In this document: in pieces, positions 46,284-56,368 of the stretch | Layout: every line of letters starts with the position of its first letter | Position numbering within the stretch: position 1 is the first letter of the stretch | Assembly (NCBI RefSeq): GCF_015070385.1 | Contig: NZ_JADCSA010000015.1 | Span: 1-64,000 of the forward strand | Source of the DNA: Nocardioides malaquae | Lineage (GTDB): Bacteria; Actinomycetota; Actinomycetes; Propionibacteriales; Nocardioidaceae | DNA length: 64,000 nucleotides | Reading direction: 5' to 3' | The notes under the pieces: generated by a model | The model's input: only the letters and a program-made list of their open reading frames with translations | Database searches by the model: none | Told to the model about the DNA's origin: nothing | Translations under genes and position numbers: made by a program

Positions 46284-46922
46284 TCAGACCCGCACCGTGT
46301 GGTCAAGCTGCGGCGCGGCGGCGACGAGGCGACCGCGGGCCCAGAGGCGGTGGATCAGCACGGCGGCCACCAGGGCGCCGAGCACGCCGAGACCCAGGTC
46401 GCTGAGCGTGTCGGCGTAGGCGAACCTCCGCTCGGACGAGCCGCTGATGAAGGCGAAGAACTCGCCGATCTCCCACGCGATCGCCCCCGTCGCCCCCACC
46501 GCGAGGGCGCGCTCGACCACCCGGCCCAGGGTCACCGAACGGTGCATCGTCAGGAGGATGACCGCCGCGGCCAGCAGCCCGGTGTTCATGAAGTGCATCC
46601 AGTCGTCGAACCAGACGATGGAGTCATACATGTCGAGTCGGTTGCCGAGGATGTCGGTGAAGCAGGTGATGGTGACCAGGAAGTCGGCCAACCACGGGAA
46701 CGAGGAGCGCTCACGCCAGTGGACGTACCAGATCGCCGGGACCGTGAAGGCGAGCAGCGGGTAGACCACGGCCCGCACCCCGGCGGCCTTGTCCCTCATG
46801 TTGCTGTCGTCGGGGAAGAGCAGCGCAAAGACCAGCAGGAGGACGAGTCCGGCCTTGGCCGACACGTTGGCCAGCCGCAGGGTCGACGGGATCGGGTAGC
46901 GGCCCACAGCCAGCTCTGACAT
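46284..46922 (-). CDS. Multi-pass membrane protein of unknown function
   Basis: A 212-aa membrane protein with about five to six hydrophobic segments. The charged YDSIVWFDDWMHFMNTG stretch and an IGEFFAFISG segment are typical of the family sometimes annotated DUF2238-like. No transport motif is visible. The ATG at 46922 directly follows an AGGAGG ribosome site, so the upstream GTG at 46943 was not used. It converges on the GlgC-like gene with 22 bases between stops. Confidence 0.75.
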   Translation of the reverse strand: MSELAVGRYPIPSTLRLANVSAKAGLVLLLVFALLFPDDSNMRDKAAGVRAVVYPLLAFTVPAIWYVHWRERSSFPWLADFLVTITCFTDILGNRLDMYDSIVWFDDWMHFMNTGLLAAAVILLTMHRSVTLGRVVERALAVGATGAIAWEIGEFFAFISGSSERRFAYADTLSDLGLGVLGALVAAVLIHRLWARGRLVAAAPQLDHTVRV

Positions 46923-47037
46923 CCCGCCTCCTGCTTGCGTCACCGGGGCGCGGTCTGCCTCGGTGCGACCATGATTGTGTCACTGCGGCCCGTCCCCCGA
47001 GCGCCCGCCGCCCTGCTGGAGTGTCGGGCGTCACGCC

Positions 47038-48099
47038 TCACGTCGTCGCGGGATGGATCTCCACCTCGGCGGCCTTGACGACGAACTGCGCCCGCATGCC
47101 GGGCGCGAGCCGTAGCTCGGCCACCGCAGCCGGGGTGATGTCGGCGTGCAGGTCGTCCCCCCGCACACGCACCAGGTCTCCGTGAGGCTCCAAGGTGGAG
47201 ACGGTCACCTCGACGACGTTGCGCGGTGACCCCGGCACGGTGTCGAGGTGCACGGCCACGGCGGCCGGCCGGAAGAGCGCGACGACCGGGGCACCGTCAC
47301 CCACCCCGGCCTCGCGCAGGGTGCCCTGCAGGCGGCGACCGTCCCGAGTCCGTACCCCCGACCCGTCCCAGGTGCCGGCCACGAGGTTGAGGCCCGCGAT
47401 CCGGGCGCCGAACCGGCTGCGGGGCCGCGAGAGCACCTCGTGGGTGGGGCCGTGCTCGACCACCCGCCCCTCCTCCACCACGGCCACCGCGTCGGCCAGC
47501 AGCACCGCGTCGAGCACGTCGTGGGTGACGATCACCGCGGTGCGCTCGGCGAGCACCTCACCCAGCACGTGCCGCAGGGCCGGCGTGGCGTCGACGTCGA
47601 GCGCGGCGAAGGGCTCGTCGAGCAGCACGAGGTCGGGCGCAGCGGCCAGCGCGCGGGCCACGGCGACGCGTTGGGCCTGACCACCCGAGAGCTGCGAGGG
47701 CCGGCGCTGGCCGAGCGCCTCCAGACCCACACGGTCGAGCCATTCCTCGGCGATCTCGCCGGCCTGCGTACGCCCGCTGCCGCGGCTGCGCGGCCCGAAG
47801 GCCACGTTGTCGCGGACGGTGAGATGGGGGAAGAGGTCGGCCTGCTGGGCGAGCAGGCTGACTCGACGCCGGTGGGCGGGCACCCAGGTCCGGGCGTGAC
47901 CGTCGACGACCTCACTCAGCACTCGACCGCCGAGCGCGATCCGGGCGTCGTGGGGGCGCAGCAGACCTGCAACGGCGTGCAGGATCGTGGACTTGCCGGC
48001 ACCGTTGGGGCCGAGCACCGCGAGCGTCGACCCCCGGGGCACGTCCACAGTGACGTCGAGACGGCGCTCCGGCACGACGAGGGAGATCTGCAGACTCAC
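47038..48099 (-). CDS. modC: Molybdate ABC transporter ATP-binding protein
   Basis: A 353-aa ATPase driving molybdate (or tungstate) import. Walker A is GPNGAGKST, the signature LSGGQAQR and Walker B LVLLDEP; THD follows as the switch histidine. The C-terminal ~90 residues form the regulatory TOBE/Mop domain ([30 protein letters not shown]). The GTG overlaps the modB stop by four bases, so modABC is one transcript. Expression is probably under the Mop regulator encoded first in the operon. Confidence 0.93.
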   Translation of the reverse strand: MSLQISLVVPERRLDVTVDVPRGSTLAVLGPNGAGKSTILHAVAGLLRPHDARIALGGRVLSEVVDGHARTWVPAHRRRVSLLAQQADLFPHLTVRDNVAFGPRSRGSGRTQAGEIAEEWLDRVGLEALGQRRPSQLSGGQAQRVAVARALAAAPDLVLLDEPFAALDVDATPALRHVLGEVLAERTAVIVTHDVLDAVLLADAVAVVEEGRVVEHGPTHEVLSRPRSRFGARIAGLNLVAGTWDGSGVRTRDGRRLQGTLREAGVGDGAPVVALFRPAAVAVHLDTVPGSPRNVVEVTVSTLEPHGDLVRVRGDDLHADITPAAVAELRLAPGMRAQFVVKAAEVEIHPATT

Positions 48100-48911
48100 G
48101 TCGCCCCCCGTCGCCGCGCGGTCAGCCCGATGACCAGCACTGCGACCACCACCAGCAGCAGGGACAGCGCCACCGCCGCGTCAGGGTCGGCCTCACGTTG
48201 CAGGTAGATCTCCAACGGCAGGGTCCGGGTGACTCCCTGGAGGCTTCCGGCGAAGGTGATGGTGGCACCGAACTCACCCAGGGCCCGGGCGAAGGCCAGC
48301 ACCGTGCCGGAGAGCAGCGACGGCACCACCAGAGGCAGGGTGACCCGCCACAGCACCCGGCTGGGGCTCGCGCCGAGGGTGGCGGCCACCACCTCGTAGC
48401 GGTGCCCGGCGGTGCGCAGCGTCCCCTCGAGGCTGAGCACCAGGAAGGGCAGCGCCACGAAGGTCTGGGCGATGACGACAGCAGCGGTGGAGAAGGCCAC
48501 CTGCACGCCGAGCACCTCCAGGCTCTCCCCGAGCAGGCCCTGACGCCCGAACGTGTGGAGCAGCGCGATGCCGCCCACCACCGGCGGCAGCACGAGGGGC
48601 AGCAGGACCAGGGCCCGCAGCACGCCCAGGCCCGGCAGTCGGGTGCGTGCCAGCACGAGCGCCAACGGGACGCCCAGCAGCACGCAGCAGACGGTCGCGA
48701 GGCCGGACGTACGCAGACTCAAGGCGAGGGCTGCCCGCGACGACTCGCTGGTCACGAGGCCGAGGAAGTCCGACCAGTCGACCCGAATGAGCATCGCCAG
48801 CAGCGGCAGCAGCAGGAAGGCCGCCCCACCGAGGGCGGGCACGTACACCCAGCGGGGCACCGCGGTCCCCGCTGCAGGGGTGGTGGCAGTGGCCCGTGTC
48901 GGGGTGCTCAT
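48096..48911 (-). CDS. modB: Molybdate ABC transporter permease
   Basis: A 271-aa inner-membrane permease with five to six helices. The cytoplasmic EAA loop, [13 protein letters not shown] near the C-terminus, contacts ModC. It passes molybdate across the membrane. The ATG at 48911 was chosen; the frame is open further upstream but that region belongs to modA. It overlaps modC by four bases and starts five bases after modA ends. Confidence 0.93.
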   Translation of the reverse strand: MSTPTRATATTPAAGTAVPRWVYVPALGGAAFLLLPLLAMLIRVDWSDFLGLVTSESSRAALALSLRTSGLATVCCVLLGVPLALVLARTRLPGLGVLRALVLLPLVLPPVVGGIALLHTFGRQGLLGESLEVLGVQVAFSTAAVVIAQTFVALPFLVLSLEGTLRTAGHRYEVVAATLGASPSRVLWRVTLPLVVPSLLSGTVLAFARALGEFGATITFAGSLQGVTRTLPLEIYLQREADPDAAVALSLLLVVVAVLVIGLTARRRGAT

Positions 48912-48915
48912 GGCG

Positions 48916-49698
48916 TCACGGCCGCGCGAAGCCGGCGTCGTCGAGCACCTGGCGGCCCCGGGGCCCGACCACGAGGTCGAGGAACGCCTTCGCCAGGTCG
49001 GGTTGGTCGCTTTCGGTGAGCGTGGCGACGGGATAGGTCGTGACCACGTCGGCGGCCTGCGGCACGGTGACACCGTCGACGCGGTCCTCGCCAGCGAGGA
49101 CGTCGGTCACGTAGACCAGGCCCGCGTCGGCCTCTCCGACAGCGACCTTGGCCAGCACGTCGCTGACGCTCTGCTCCTCACTCACCGGTCGTAGATCGAG
49201 GTCCGCGGAGCGGAGCAGCTCGCGCGCCGCTAGTCCGCACGGCACCTGGGGCGCGCACACGACGGACTGCACCCCGTCGCGGGTCAGGTCGGCCAACCCG
49301 GTGACACCGGCGGGGTTGCCGGGCGGCACGGCGATCCGGAGCGTGTTGGCCGCGAAGGCGACCGGCCCGTGGTCAACGAGCCCGGCGTCGACCACGCGGT
49401 CCATGGTGGTCGTGTCAGCAGAGGCGAAGACGTCAGCCGGAGCGCCCTGCTCGAGCTGGGCGGCGAGGTCGGAGGAGCCGGCGAAGCTGAAGACCACGTC
49501 GACGTCGTCGTGCTCGGCCTCGAAGAGCTCCCCGAGCTCGGTGAAGGTGCCGGAGAGCGAGGCCGCGGCGTGCACCGTCAGGGTGGTGGTCCGCGACTCC
49601 TCGGCGCTGGTGCAGCCGGTCAGCCCGACGACCAGCACGACCGCGGCGGACGTGGCGAGAGCGGCGACGGGTCCACTGCCCCGGCGTCGATCGCTCAC
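48916..49698 (-). CDS. modA: Molybdate ABC transporter substrate-binding lipoprotein
   Basis: A 260-aa binding protein. Residues 1-35 are a lipoprotein signal ending in VGLTGC. The mature part has [48 protein letters not shown] and [13 protein letters not shown], the order found in ModA; the Ser in SLSG and Ser in SSD are the usual oxyanion ligands. The GTG at 49698 overlaps the stop of the upstream regulator gene. It captures molybdate at the outer face of the membrane. Confidence 0.92.
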   Translation of the reverse strand: MSDRRRGSGPVAALATSAAVVLVVGLTGCTSAEESRTTTLTVHAAASLSGTFTELGELFEAEHDDVDVVFSFAGSSDLAAQLEQGAPADVFASADTTTMDRVVDAGLVDHGPVAFAANTLRIAVPPGNPAGVTGLADLTRDGVQSVVCAPQVPCGLAARELLRSADLDLRPVSEEQSVSDVLAKVAVGEADAGLVYVTDVLAGEDRVDGVTVPQAADVVTTYPVATLTESDQPDLAKAFLDLVVGPRGRQVLDDAGFARP

Positions 49699-50105
49699 TG
49701 GTCGCCGGCCTCGTGGGCGACCTCGACCACCACGTGGGTGGCCTTGGTCGTCGCCACCGCCGCGGAGCCCAGCTCGAGGCCCAGCTCGCGGACGGCTTCG
49801 CTGCTCATCAGTGAGACGACGCGGAAGGGTCCGCACTGCAGCTCGACCTGAGCCATCACCGAGTCCATGCGGATGTCGGTCACCAGCCCGACGAACCGGT
49901 TGCGGGCCGAGCTCGTGGTGCCCGTCGGCAGGCCGGGAGGTGCGGCCTGGTCGCGGGCGACCATGGCCACCTCATAGCCGTCGACGACCTTGCGGCCAGA
50001 AGAGTCCAGGTCGGCCTGCAGGAGCCCGCGGTCGATCCAGCGACGCAGGGTGTCGTCGCTGACCCCCAGATGGGTGGCAGCGTCACGAATCCTCATCTTC
50101 GGCAC
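49695..50105 (-). CDS. Mop-domain helix-turn-helix molybdate sensor
   Basis: A 136-aa protein. Residues about 5-50 are a MerR/excisionase-type HTH (RDAATHLGVSDDTLRRWIDRGLL). Residues about 68-133 are one TOBE/Mop unit (NRFVGLVTDIRMDSVMAQVEL, VRELGLELGSAAVATTKATHV) that can bind molybdate when it oligomerises. It should regulate the modABC genes it is coupled to (GTGA overlap), in place of a classic ModE. The start is a GTG at 50105 or an ATG three codons later; both give the HTH. Confidence 0.88.
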   Translation of the reverse strand: MPKMRIRDAATHLGVSDDTLRRWIDRGLLQADLDSSGRKVVDGYEVAMVARDQAAPPGLPTGTTSSARNRFVGLVTDIRMDSVMAQVELQCGPFRVVSLMSSEAVRELGLELGSAAVATTKATHVVVEVAHEAGDQ

Positions 50106-50244
50106 GCTACCACCCTACGTGTTCCGCACATGAGGATCCAGGATTCGCTTCCGGGCTCGAGTCGCGTGGGCACCCGGCCACCATCCGGAAACCGTTCGGA
50201 TCGCGGCCCTGTTCTCCGCCGCAAGGCTTCCCTAGAGTCGAAGC

Positions 50245-50724
50245 ATGCCTCTCGAGACCCCCGACGTCGTGCAGCTCGAACCCCAGGAGGCGCTCGCCAT
50301 CCGCGGGGTGGTGGCCCGTGACGAGATCGGCGGCTTCCTGGGCGAGGCTTTCCAAGAGGTCGCCTCGACCGCCCAGGAGTCCGGACTCGTCATCACGGGA
50401 CCCCCTTTCGCCTACTACCCCGAGCCGCCGGGCGACAGCATCACGGTTGATGCCGGCTTCCCCGTCTCCAGCCCCGCGGACCCCTCAGGCAGGGCGCGCC
50501 GCCTCGTCCTTCCCGGGGGCGCCGTCGTGATCGCGACCCACGTGGGGCACTACGACGCCATCGCCCAGAGCTACGAGGACTTGGAGCGCTGGGTCGGCGA
50601 CCGAGGTCTCACGCCTGGCACCAGCGCGTGGGAGACCTACGTGACCGACCCGGACGATGAGCCGGACCCCGCCGGGTGGCGGACGGTCATCCACTGCCCG
50701 CTGACGGGAGCGGAGGGCCCGTGA
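50245..50724 (+). CDS. GyrI-like small-molecule-binding protein
   Basis: A 159-aa protein of the GyrI-like/AraC effector-binding domain type. LEPQEALAIRGVV at the start, FAYYPEPP in the middle and VVIATHVGHYDAIAQSYEDLERWV near the end, plus an acidic WETYVTDP tail, are the typical elements. Such stand-alone domains bind hydrophobic or cationic small molecules. The ligand is unknown. It starts at the ATG at 50245, and its stop overlaps the following CoA lyase gene by four bases. Confidence 0.85.
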   Translation: MPLETPDVVQLEPQEALAIRGVVARDEIGGFLGEAFQEVASTAQESGLVITGPPFAYYPEPPGDSITVDAGFPVSSPADPSGRARRLVLPGGAVVIATHVGHYDAIAQSYEDLERWVGDRGLTPGTSAWETYVTDPDDEPDPAGWRTVIHCPLTGAEGP

Positions 50725-51584
50725 ACGCCGAGCTCGAAGCCCGTCGTGTGGAGCGTGAGTCGTCCCGAGTGATCAGTGCCCACGCCCGCTCCTGGCAGTT
50801 GGTCTCCGCCCTGCGCGTCGAGGACTTCGACGTCGCCCACCTCGGGCGGGCCGACCAGGTGATCCTCGACATGGAGGACGCGATCGACGACCGGCTCAAG
50901 CAGCAGGCCCGCGACCACGTGCTCGAGTGGTTCGCCGGTGGCGGCAAGGCGTGGGTGCGCGTCAACGACGTGACCACACCGTTCTGGTCCGACGACCTGT
51001 CGGCCCTGGCGGGCTCGCCCGGTGTCCTGGGGGTGATGTTGGCCAAGACCGAGTCGGCGGAGCAGGTGAGCGTCACCCACCACCGGTTGGGCGGCCACGT
51101 GCCGGTGATCCCGTTGGTGGAGTCGGCACTGGGCATCGAGGAGGCGACGTCGATTGCTCGGGCGCCGGGGGCCCACCGTCTCGCCTTCGGTTCGGGCGAC
51201 TACCGCAAGGACACCGGCACCGCCAACGAGGCCGTCGCGATGGCGTACCCCCGGACCCGCCTCGTGCTGGCCTCCCGCATCGGCGGGCTGACCGGCCCCA
51301 TCGACGGCCCCACCGTGGGCTCCGTCCACTCGTTGCTGCGCGAGCAGTCCGAGGACGCGGTCGTGCTCGGCATGACGGGCAAGCTCTGCCTCGACCACGA
51401 GCAGCCCGCGGTGATCAACGAGGAGTTCAGCCCCTCCCCCGCCGACGTGGCCTGGGCGGTCGACTTCCTCGAGAAGTTCGAGGCAGGCGGGCGCGTGATC
51501 CGCGACGGCTCGGACAAGCCGCGGCTGGCGCGGGCCGAGCTGATCACTCGGCGAGCGTCCTACTTCCATGTGGATCCGCGCTGA
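50721..51584 (+). CDS. HpcH/HpaI aldolase/citrate lyase-family CoA ester lyase
   Basis: A 287-aa TIM-barrel lyase. VILDMEDAI holds the metal-binding Asp/Glu, VRVNDVTT the Arg of the substrate site, and PLVESALGIEEA and LAFGSGDY the later active-site segments. Relatives cleave malyl-CoA, citramalyl-CoA or citryl-CoA. Which one cannot be read off. The GTG at 50721 overlaps the GyrI-like gene. The transcript seems to end here, as nothing downstream is on this strand until cobN. Confidence 0.88.
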   Translation: MNAELEARRVERESSRVISAHARSWQLVSALRVEDFDVAHLGRADQVILDMEDAIDDRLKQQARDHVLEWFAGGGKAWVRVNDVTTPFWSDDLSALAGSPGVLGVMLAKTESAEQVSVTHHRLGGHVPVIPLVESALGIEEATSIARAPGAHRLAFGSGDYRKDTGTANEAVAMAYPRTRLVLASRIGGLTGPIDGPTVGSVHSLLREQSEDAVVLGMTGKLCLDHEQPAVINEEFSPSPADVAWAVDFLEKFEAGGRVIRDGSDKPRLARAELITRRASYFHVDPR

Positions 51585-52053
51585 GCGGACCTCATGGAGG
51601 AAGACCGTCGATACTGCAGGTGGCGCGGCTTAGACGGCGACGGCAACTGTCCTTAGGTACGACTTTGCTGGGCAGACGCGGTTGATCGCGCGGTATCCCC
51701 TACTGAGTCTGGACCCCTGCCAAGAAGGGCTCGGAGGTGTGAGAGGTCAAGTCCAGGGGCGTGGTGTACGAGGTTGATCCCTCGGTTGGGCGTGTCGGTT
51801 AGGCCGTGAGGGCCTGGGGTTCGGGTTCGGTCAGCTCCTCGACGACGGCGTTGTCGACGGCTTGGGCGCGGGTGAGGACCGCGACGCCGAGATTGCCCGC
51901 AGACTGTCGGCCCTGGTTTCGATGCCGGTCCCCGACACTCAGTGAATGTGGCGGTCCAAGACTCCCTCGTCCCCCGGCCGGATGAGGGCGAGGGTGTGAG
52001 ACGGAACCGGTTTCCCCATTTGTCAGGAAGCCCACCCGCGGGCGGTACCACCC
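51585..52053. other. 469-bp stretch with no assignable gene
   Basis: Short open frames exist on both strands but none has a start, ribosome site and family resemblance that convince. A minus-strand frame (51799-52035) ends in a coding-like acidic tail and could be a decayed gene fragment. I see no riboswitch, tRNA or terminal inverted repeats here. Confidence 0.4.
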
Positions 52054-52602
52054 TCACGTCCTGCGCACTGACGCCCCATCCCAGACGACCACGTCCCCGT
52101 TGCCGACCACACCTAGGTCGGCCCCGCCGGGCAGTAGTCGAAAGAACTCACCGTGACCCACGACTACGTGCGTCGTTCCAGACGCCAACCCTGCGAGCGC
52201 GACCTGCGCTCGGAGCCGTACACGGCCCGCATCCTCCACTCCTCCATGGGCGAGTGCCAGCTTGGACGCCCTGGCCGTCCAAGCGAGGGTGCGGGCGTGC
52301 TTCGTGCCTTGGAACAACCCAAAGGAGCGCTCTCGGAGCCGAATGTCCTCGCTCCGGCCGGCTCCCAGGAGCTGGGACAGGATTTCGGCCCCCTCGACGG
52401 CTCGGTCCAGATCACTTGACGTGACGAGCCCGACCTTCCTCCCTGACGTGAGGCACCTGATTCTCTCGGCGGCCGTGACCATCTGCTCGCGTCCCCGCGC
52501 GGTGAGTCGGGGATGGGCGGTCTGTCCTTGCGTCACACCGCGGACGTTCCACTCCGACTCCCCGTGCCGCACGAGGTACACCAACTCCTGCACGCGGCCC
52601 AT
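52054..52602 (-). CDS. Histidine phosphatase family protein
   Basis: A 182-aa member of the histidine phosphatase superfamily. The nucleophile motif VRHGESEWN is followed by TARGREQM, VTSSDLDRAVEGAEIL and the later HVVVGHGEF with the second histidine. Its place beside the B12 operon raises the possibility of a CobC-type alpha-ribazole phosphatase, but the family has many substrates. The ATG at 52602 precedes the core directly; the open frame upstream overlaps the riboswitch on the other strand and was excluded. It is divergent from cobN. Confidence 0.85.
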   Translation of the reverse strand: MGRVQELVYLVRHGESEWNVRGVTQGQTAHPRLTARGREQMVTAAERIRCLTSGRKVGLVTSSDLDRAVEGAEILSQLLGAGRSEDIRLRERSFGLFQGTKHARTLAWTARASKLALAHGGVEDAGRVRLRAQVALAGLASGTTHVVVGHGEFFRLLPGGADLGVVGNGDVVVWDGASVRRT

Positions 52603-52614
52603 TCTCCCGTAGGC

Positions 52615-52745
52615 TGCTGGCGACCCACGGTGCAGGAACCCGGTGAGACTCCGGGGCGGTTCCGCCACTGTGACCAGGCTCTGATGCCTGGCAGCCAGAC
52701 ACTGGCCGTGGGTGAATCCGACCGCTACACGGGGCGAGAACCCCG
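52615..52745 (+). promoter_or_regulatory. Cobalamin riboswitch upstream of cobN
   Basis: The leader holds the sequence GGTGCAGGAACCCGGTGAG, then the B12-box GCCACTG (52664-52670) and the AGCCAGACAC element, in the order of the cobalamin riboswitch, with paired arms between them. It ends just before the GGAGGAGGA ribosome site of cobN, so adenosylcobalamin is expected to mask translation initiation. The form is compact. Confidence 0.9.
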
Positions 52746-52762
52746 GAGGAGGAACCCGGCAC

Positions 52763-55700
52763 ATGGCCGCGTCCGCACACGTCTGCCTGCTCTCCACGTC
52801 CGACACGGACCTGCTCTCGGCGAGGGCCAGTGGCGCGAGCTACGCGCTCGCCAACCCGTCCCGCAGCACTGGCAGCGAACTCGACGCCGTCGTCGAGGAC
52901 GCGGACCTCGTCGTCATCCGCCAGCTGGGTTCGCCCCACGACCTGTGGGACGGGCTGGCCGCCGTCCGCGCCGCCGGCACTCCCCTCGTCGTCCTCGGTG
53001 GGGAGCAACAGCCGAGCGCCGAGCTGATGGAACTGAGCACGGTCCCGATCGGTGTGGCTGCGGAGGCGCACCGCTACCTCGCCGAAGGCGGACCCGTGAA
53101 CCTGGCGCAGATGCACGCCTTCCTCTCCGACACGGTCCTGCTCACCGGTGAAGGCTTCGAGCCCCCGACGGCCGTGCCGACGTGGGGCTTCGCGGAGCGG
53201 AGCCCCACCGACCCGGCGCTGCCGAAGGTCGGGATCCTCTACTACCGCGCCCACCAGGCGAGCGGGAACACCGCCTTCGCCCACGCACTCGCCGACGCCG
53301 TCGACGCCACCGGACAGGCGGTCGGCGTACCGATCTTCGCGGGCTCGCTGCGCAGCGCGCCCGACGAGCTGTTCGACGCCCTCGGTCAGCTCGATGCGCT
53401 GGTGGTGACCGTCCTGGCGGCCGGCGGCAGCGTGCCCGCCTCGGTGAGCGCCGGAGGCGACGACGAGACCTGGGACGTGGAGCGGATCGCCGCGCTCGAC
53501 ATCCCCGTCCTCCAGGGTCTGTGCCTGACCAGCAGCCGCGAGGAGTGGGAGGCGAACGACGACGGCGTCACGCCGCTCGACTCCGCCAACCAGATCGCCA
53601 TCCCCGAGTTCGACGGACGCATCATCACCGCTCCCTTCTCCTTCAAGGAGATCGACGAGGAAGGACTCCCCCGCTACGTCGCCGACCCGGAGCGCTGCGC
53701 CCGGGTGGCCGCGATCGCGGCCAACCACGCCCGTCTGCGGCACCTCCCGAACGCCGAGAAGAAGGTCGCCCTCGTCCTGTCGGCATACCCGACGAAGCAC
53801 TCCCGCATCGGCAACGCCGTGGGTCTGGACACCCCGGTGTCCACGATCCGTCTGCTCCGCCGCCTCCGCGACGCCGGGTACGACCTCGGCGAGCCCGGTG
53901 CGGTGCCCGGTCTCGACCTCACCGACGACACCGAGGCCGGCGACGCACTGATCCACGCGATGATCGCCGCAGGCGGCCAGGACGAGGAATGGCTGACCTC
54001 GGGTCAGCTCACCGACGCGCACGTACGGATCAGCGCCGAGCAGTACCGCCGCTGGACCGCGCACCTGCCGCAGGGTCTGCGCGACTCCATGACCGAGGCG
54101 TGGGGCGAGGCGCCCGGCCAGCTCTTCGTGAACGACGCCGACGAGATCGTGATCGCGACGCTGGTGGCCGGCAACGTGGTCATCATGATCCAGCCGCCGC
54201 GCGGCTTCGGCGAGAACCCCGTCGCGATCTACCACGACCCGGACCTGGCCCCGACCCACCACTACATGGCCGCCTACCGGTGGCTGGAGGAGTCGCCCTC
54301 GTCCGGTGGCTTCGGCGCGCACGCCGTCGTCCACGTCGGCAAGCACGGCTCGCTGGAGTGGCTGCCGGGCAAGAACGCCGCGTTGTCGGCCGAGTGCGGC
54401 ACCGACGCAGTGCTCGGCAACCTGCCCCTCTTCTACCCGTTCCTCGTCAACGACCCCGGTGAAGGCGCGCAGGCCAAGCGCCGCGCCCACGCCACCATCG
54501 TCGACCACCTGATCCCGCCGATGGCGCGCGCCGAGACGTACGGCGACATCGCCCGCCTCGAGCAGCTGCTGGACGAGTACGGCAACATCGCCGCGATGGA
54601 CCCGGCCAAGCTGCCGGCGATCCGTGGCGAGATCTGGCAGCTGATGAAGGCCGCCGAGATGCACCGCGACCTCGGTCTCGACGAGCGTCCGGACGACGAG
54701 GAGTTCGACGACTTCCTGCTGCACGTCGACGGTTGGCTGTGCGAGATCAAGGACGTCCAGATCCGTGACGGCCTGCACGTTCTCGGGCAGGCGCCGACCG
54801 GCGACGCCCTGGTCAACCTGGTGCTCGCCGTGCTGCGGGCCTCCCAGGTGTGGGGCGGTGTCGGCAACGCCGTTCCCGGCCTGCGCTCCGCGCTCGGCCT
54901 GTCCGACGGCGCAACGACCGCCGAGGTCGACGCCTTCGAGGCCGAGGCCCGCCGACTCGTCCAGGCCCTGGCCGACGCCGGTTGGGACCCCGCTGTCGTG
55001 CCGTCTCTTCACGAGGACGACGGGGTACGGGCCGCGCTCACTTTCGCCGCCACCGAGGTGGTGCCCCGACTGGCCAGCACCACCGACGAGATGGACGTCC
55101 TGCTGCACGCCCTCGACGGCGGCTACGTGCCCGCCGGCCCGTCCGGTTCACCGCTGCGGGGTCTGGTGAACGTGCTCCCCACCGGCCGCAACTTCTACAC
55201 CGTCGACCCGCGCGCCATCCCGTCGCGCCTGGCCTGGCAGACCGGTCAGTCGATGGCCGAGTCACTCGTCCAGCGCTACCTCGACGAGACCGGCGAGTAC
55301 CCCACGTCGGTGGGCCTGTCGGTATGGGGCACCAGCGCGATGCGTACCTCCGGTGACGACGTCGCCGAGGTGCTGGCACTGCTCGGCATACGCCCCGAGT
55401 GGGACGACATGTCGCGTCGCGTCAACCGGCTGCAGGTGATCGACCTGGCCGAGCTGGGCCGTCCCCGCATCGACGTCACGGTCCGCATCTCCGGGTTCTT
55501 CCGCGACGCCTTCCCCCACGTGGTGGCAATGCTCGACGACGCCGTGCAGCTGGTGGCGGAGCTGGACGAGCCGGACGAGATGAACTTCGTCCGCGCCCAC
55601 GCCCGCGCCGACCTGGCCGAGCACGGGGACGCACGTCGGGCCACCACCCGCATCTTCGGCTCCAAGCCAGGTTCGTACGGGGCGGGCATCCTTCAGGTCG

Positions 55701-56368
55701 TCGAGTCGGGCTCCTGGCGTGACGACAACGACCTGGCCGAGGTGTACACCGCGTGGGGCGGGTTCGCGTACGGACGTGGGCTGGACGGCGTGGCCGCGGC
55801 CGACGACATGCGCACCGCGTACCGCCGCATCAAGGTGGCTGCGAAGAACGTCGACAGCACCGAGCACGACATCGCCGACTCCGACGACTACTTCCAGTAC
55901 CACGGCGGCATGGTCGCCACCGTGCGGGCGCTCACCGGCGCGGACCCGAAGGCGTACGTCGGCGACTCCACCTCCCCCGACGCCGTCCGCACCCGGTCGC
56001 TGCAGGAGGAGACGAACCGGGTCTTCCGGGCCCGGGTGGTCAACCCGCGGTGGATCGGTGCGATGCAGCGCCACGGCTACAAGGGCGCCTTCGAACTCGC
56101 AGCCACCGTCGACTACCTGTTCGGTTTCGATGCCACCGCCGGTGTCGTCCACGACTGGATGTATGAGTCATTGGCCAGCTCGTACGTGCTGGACGAGACG
56201 AACCAGCAGTTTCTGCGTACGTCGAACCCCTGGGCGTTGCGCGGCATCGTCGAGCGGCTGCACGAAGCTGCGGAGCGCGGCCTGTGGGCCGAGCCCGACC
56301 CGGAGACGCTGTCCCAGCTGCAGAAGGTCTACCTCGAGGTCGAAGGAGACCTGGAGGACGACGCGTGA
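52763..56368 (+). CDS. cobN: Cobaltochelatase subunit CobN
   Basis: A 1201-aa large subunit of the aerobic-pathway ATP-dependent cobaltochelatase, which inserts Co2+ into hydrogenobyrinic acid a,c-diamide with CobS and CobT (or ChlI/ChlD-type partners). Family marks are residues KVGILYYRAHQASGNTAF, VALVLSAYPTKHSRIGNAVGLDTP, HVGKHGSLEWLPGKNAALS and TVDYLFGFDATAGVV. Length is in the usual 1,100-1,300 range. It starts at the ATG at 52763 behind GGAGGAGGA. The stop overlaps cobF by four bases. Expression is probably repressed by cobalamin through the riboswitch directly upstream. CobS/CobT genes are not in the window. Confidence 0.96.
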   Translation: MAASAHVCLLSTSDTDLLSARASGASYALANPSRSTGSELDAVVEDADLVVIRQLGSPHDLWDGLAAVRAAGTPLVVLGGEQQPSAELMELSTVPIGVAAEAHRYLAEGGPVNLAQMHAFLSDTVLLTGEGFEPPTAVPTWGFAERSPTDPALPKVGILYYRAHQASGNTAFAHALADAVDATGQAVGVPIFAGSLRSAPDELFDALGQLDALVVTVLAAGGSVPASVSAGGDDETWDVERIAALDIPVLQGLCLTSSREEWEANDDGVTPLDSANQIAIPEFDGRIITAPFSFKEIDEEGLPRYVADPERCARVAAIAANHARLRHLPNAEKKVALVLSAYPTKHSRIGNAVGLDTPVSTIRLLRRLRDAGYDLGEPGAVPGLDLTDDTEAGDALIHAMIAAGGQDEEWLTSGQLTDAHVRISAEQYRRWTAHLPQGLRDSMTEAWGEAPGQLFVNDADEIVIATLVAGNVVIMIQPPRGFGENPVAIYHDPDLAPTHHYMAAYRWLEESPSSGGFGAHAVVHVGKHGSLEWLPGKNAALSAECGTDAVLGNLPLFYPFLVNDPGEGAQAKRRAHATIVDHLIPPMARAETYGDIARLEQLLDEYGNIAAMDPAKLPAIRGEIWQLMKAAEMHRDLGLDERPDDEEFDDFLLHVDGWLCEIKDVQIRDGLHVLGQAPTGDALVNLVLAVLRASQVWGGVGNAVPGLRSALGLSDGATTAEVDAFEAEARRLVQALADAGWDPAVVPSLHEDDGVRAALTFAATEVVPRLASTTDEMDVLLHALDGGYVPAGPSGSPLRGLVNVLPTGRNFYTVDPRAIPSRLAWQTGQSMAESLVQRYLDETGEYPTSVGLSVWGTSAMRTSGDDVAEVLALLGIRPEWDDMSRRVNRLQVIDLAELGRPRIDVTVRISGFFRDAFPHVVAMLDDAVQLVAELDEPDEMNFVRAHARADLAEHGDARRATTRIFGSKPGSYGAGILQVVESGSWRDDNDLAEVYTAWGGFAYGRGLDGVAAADDMRTAYRRIKVAAKNVDSTEHDIADSDDYFQYHGGMVATVRALTGADPKAYVGDSTSPDAVRTRSLQEETNRVFRARVVNPRWIGAMQRHGYKGAFELAATVDYLFGFDATAGVVHDWMYESLASSYVLDETNQQFLRTSNPWALRGIVERLHEAAERGLWAEPDPETLSQLQKVYLEVEGDLEDDA

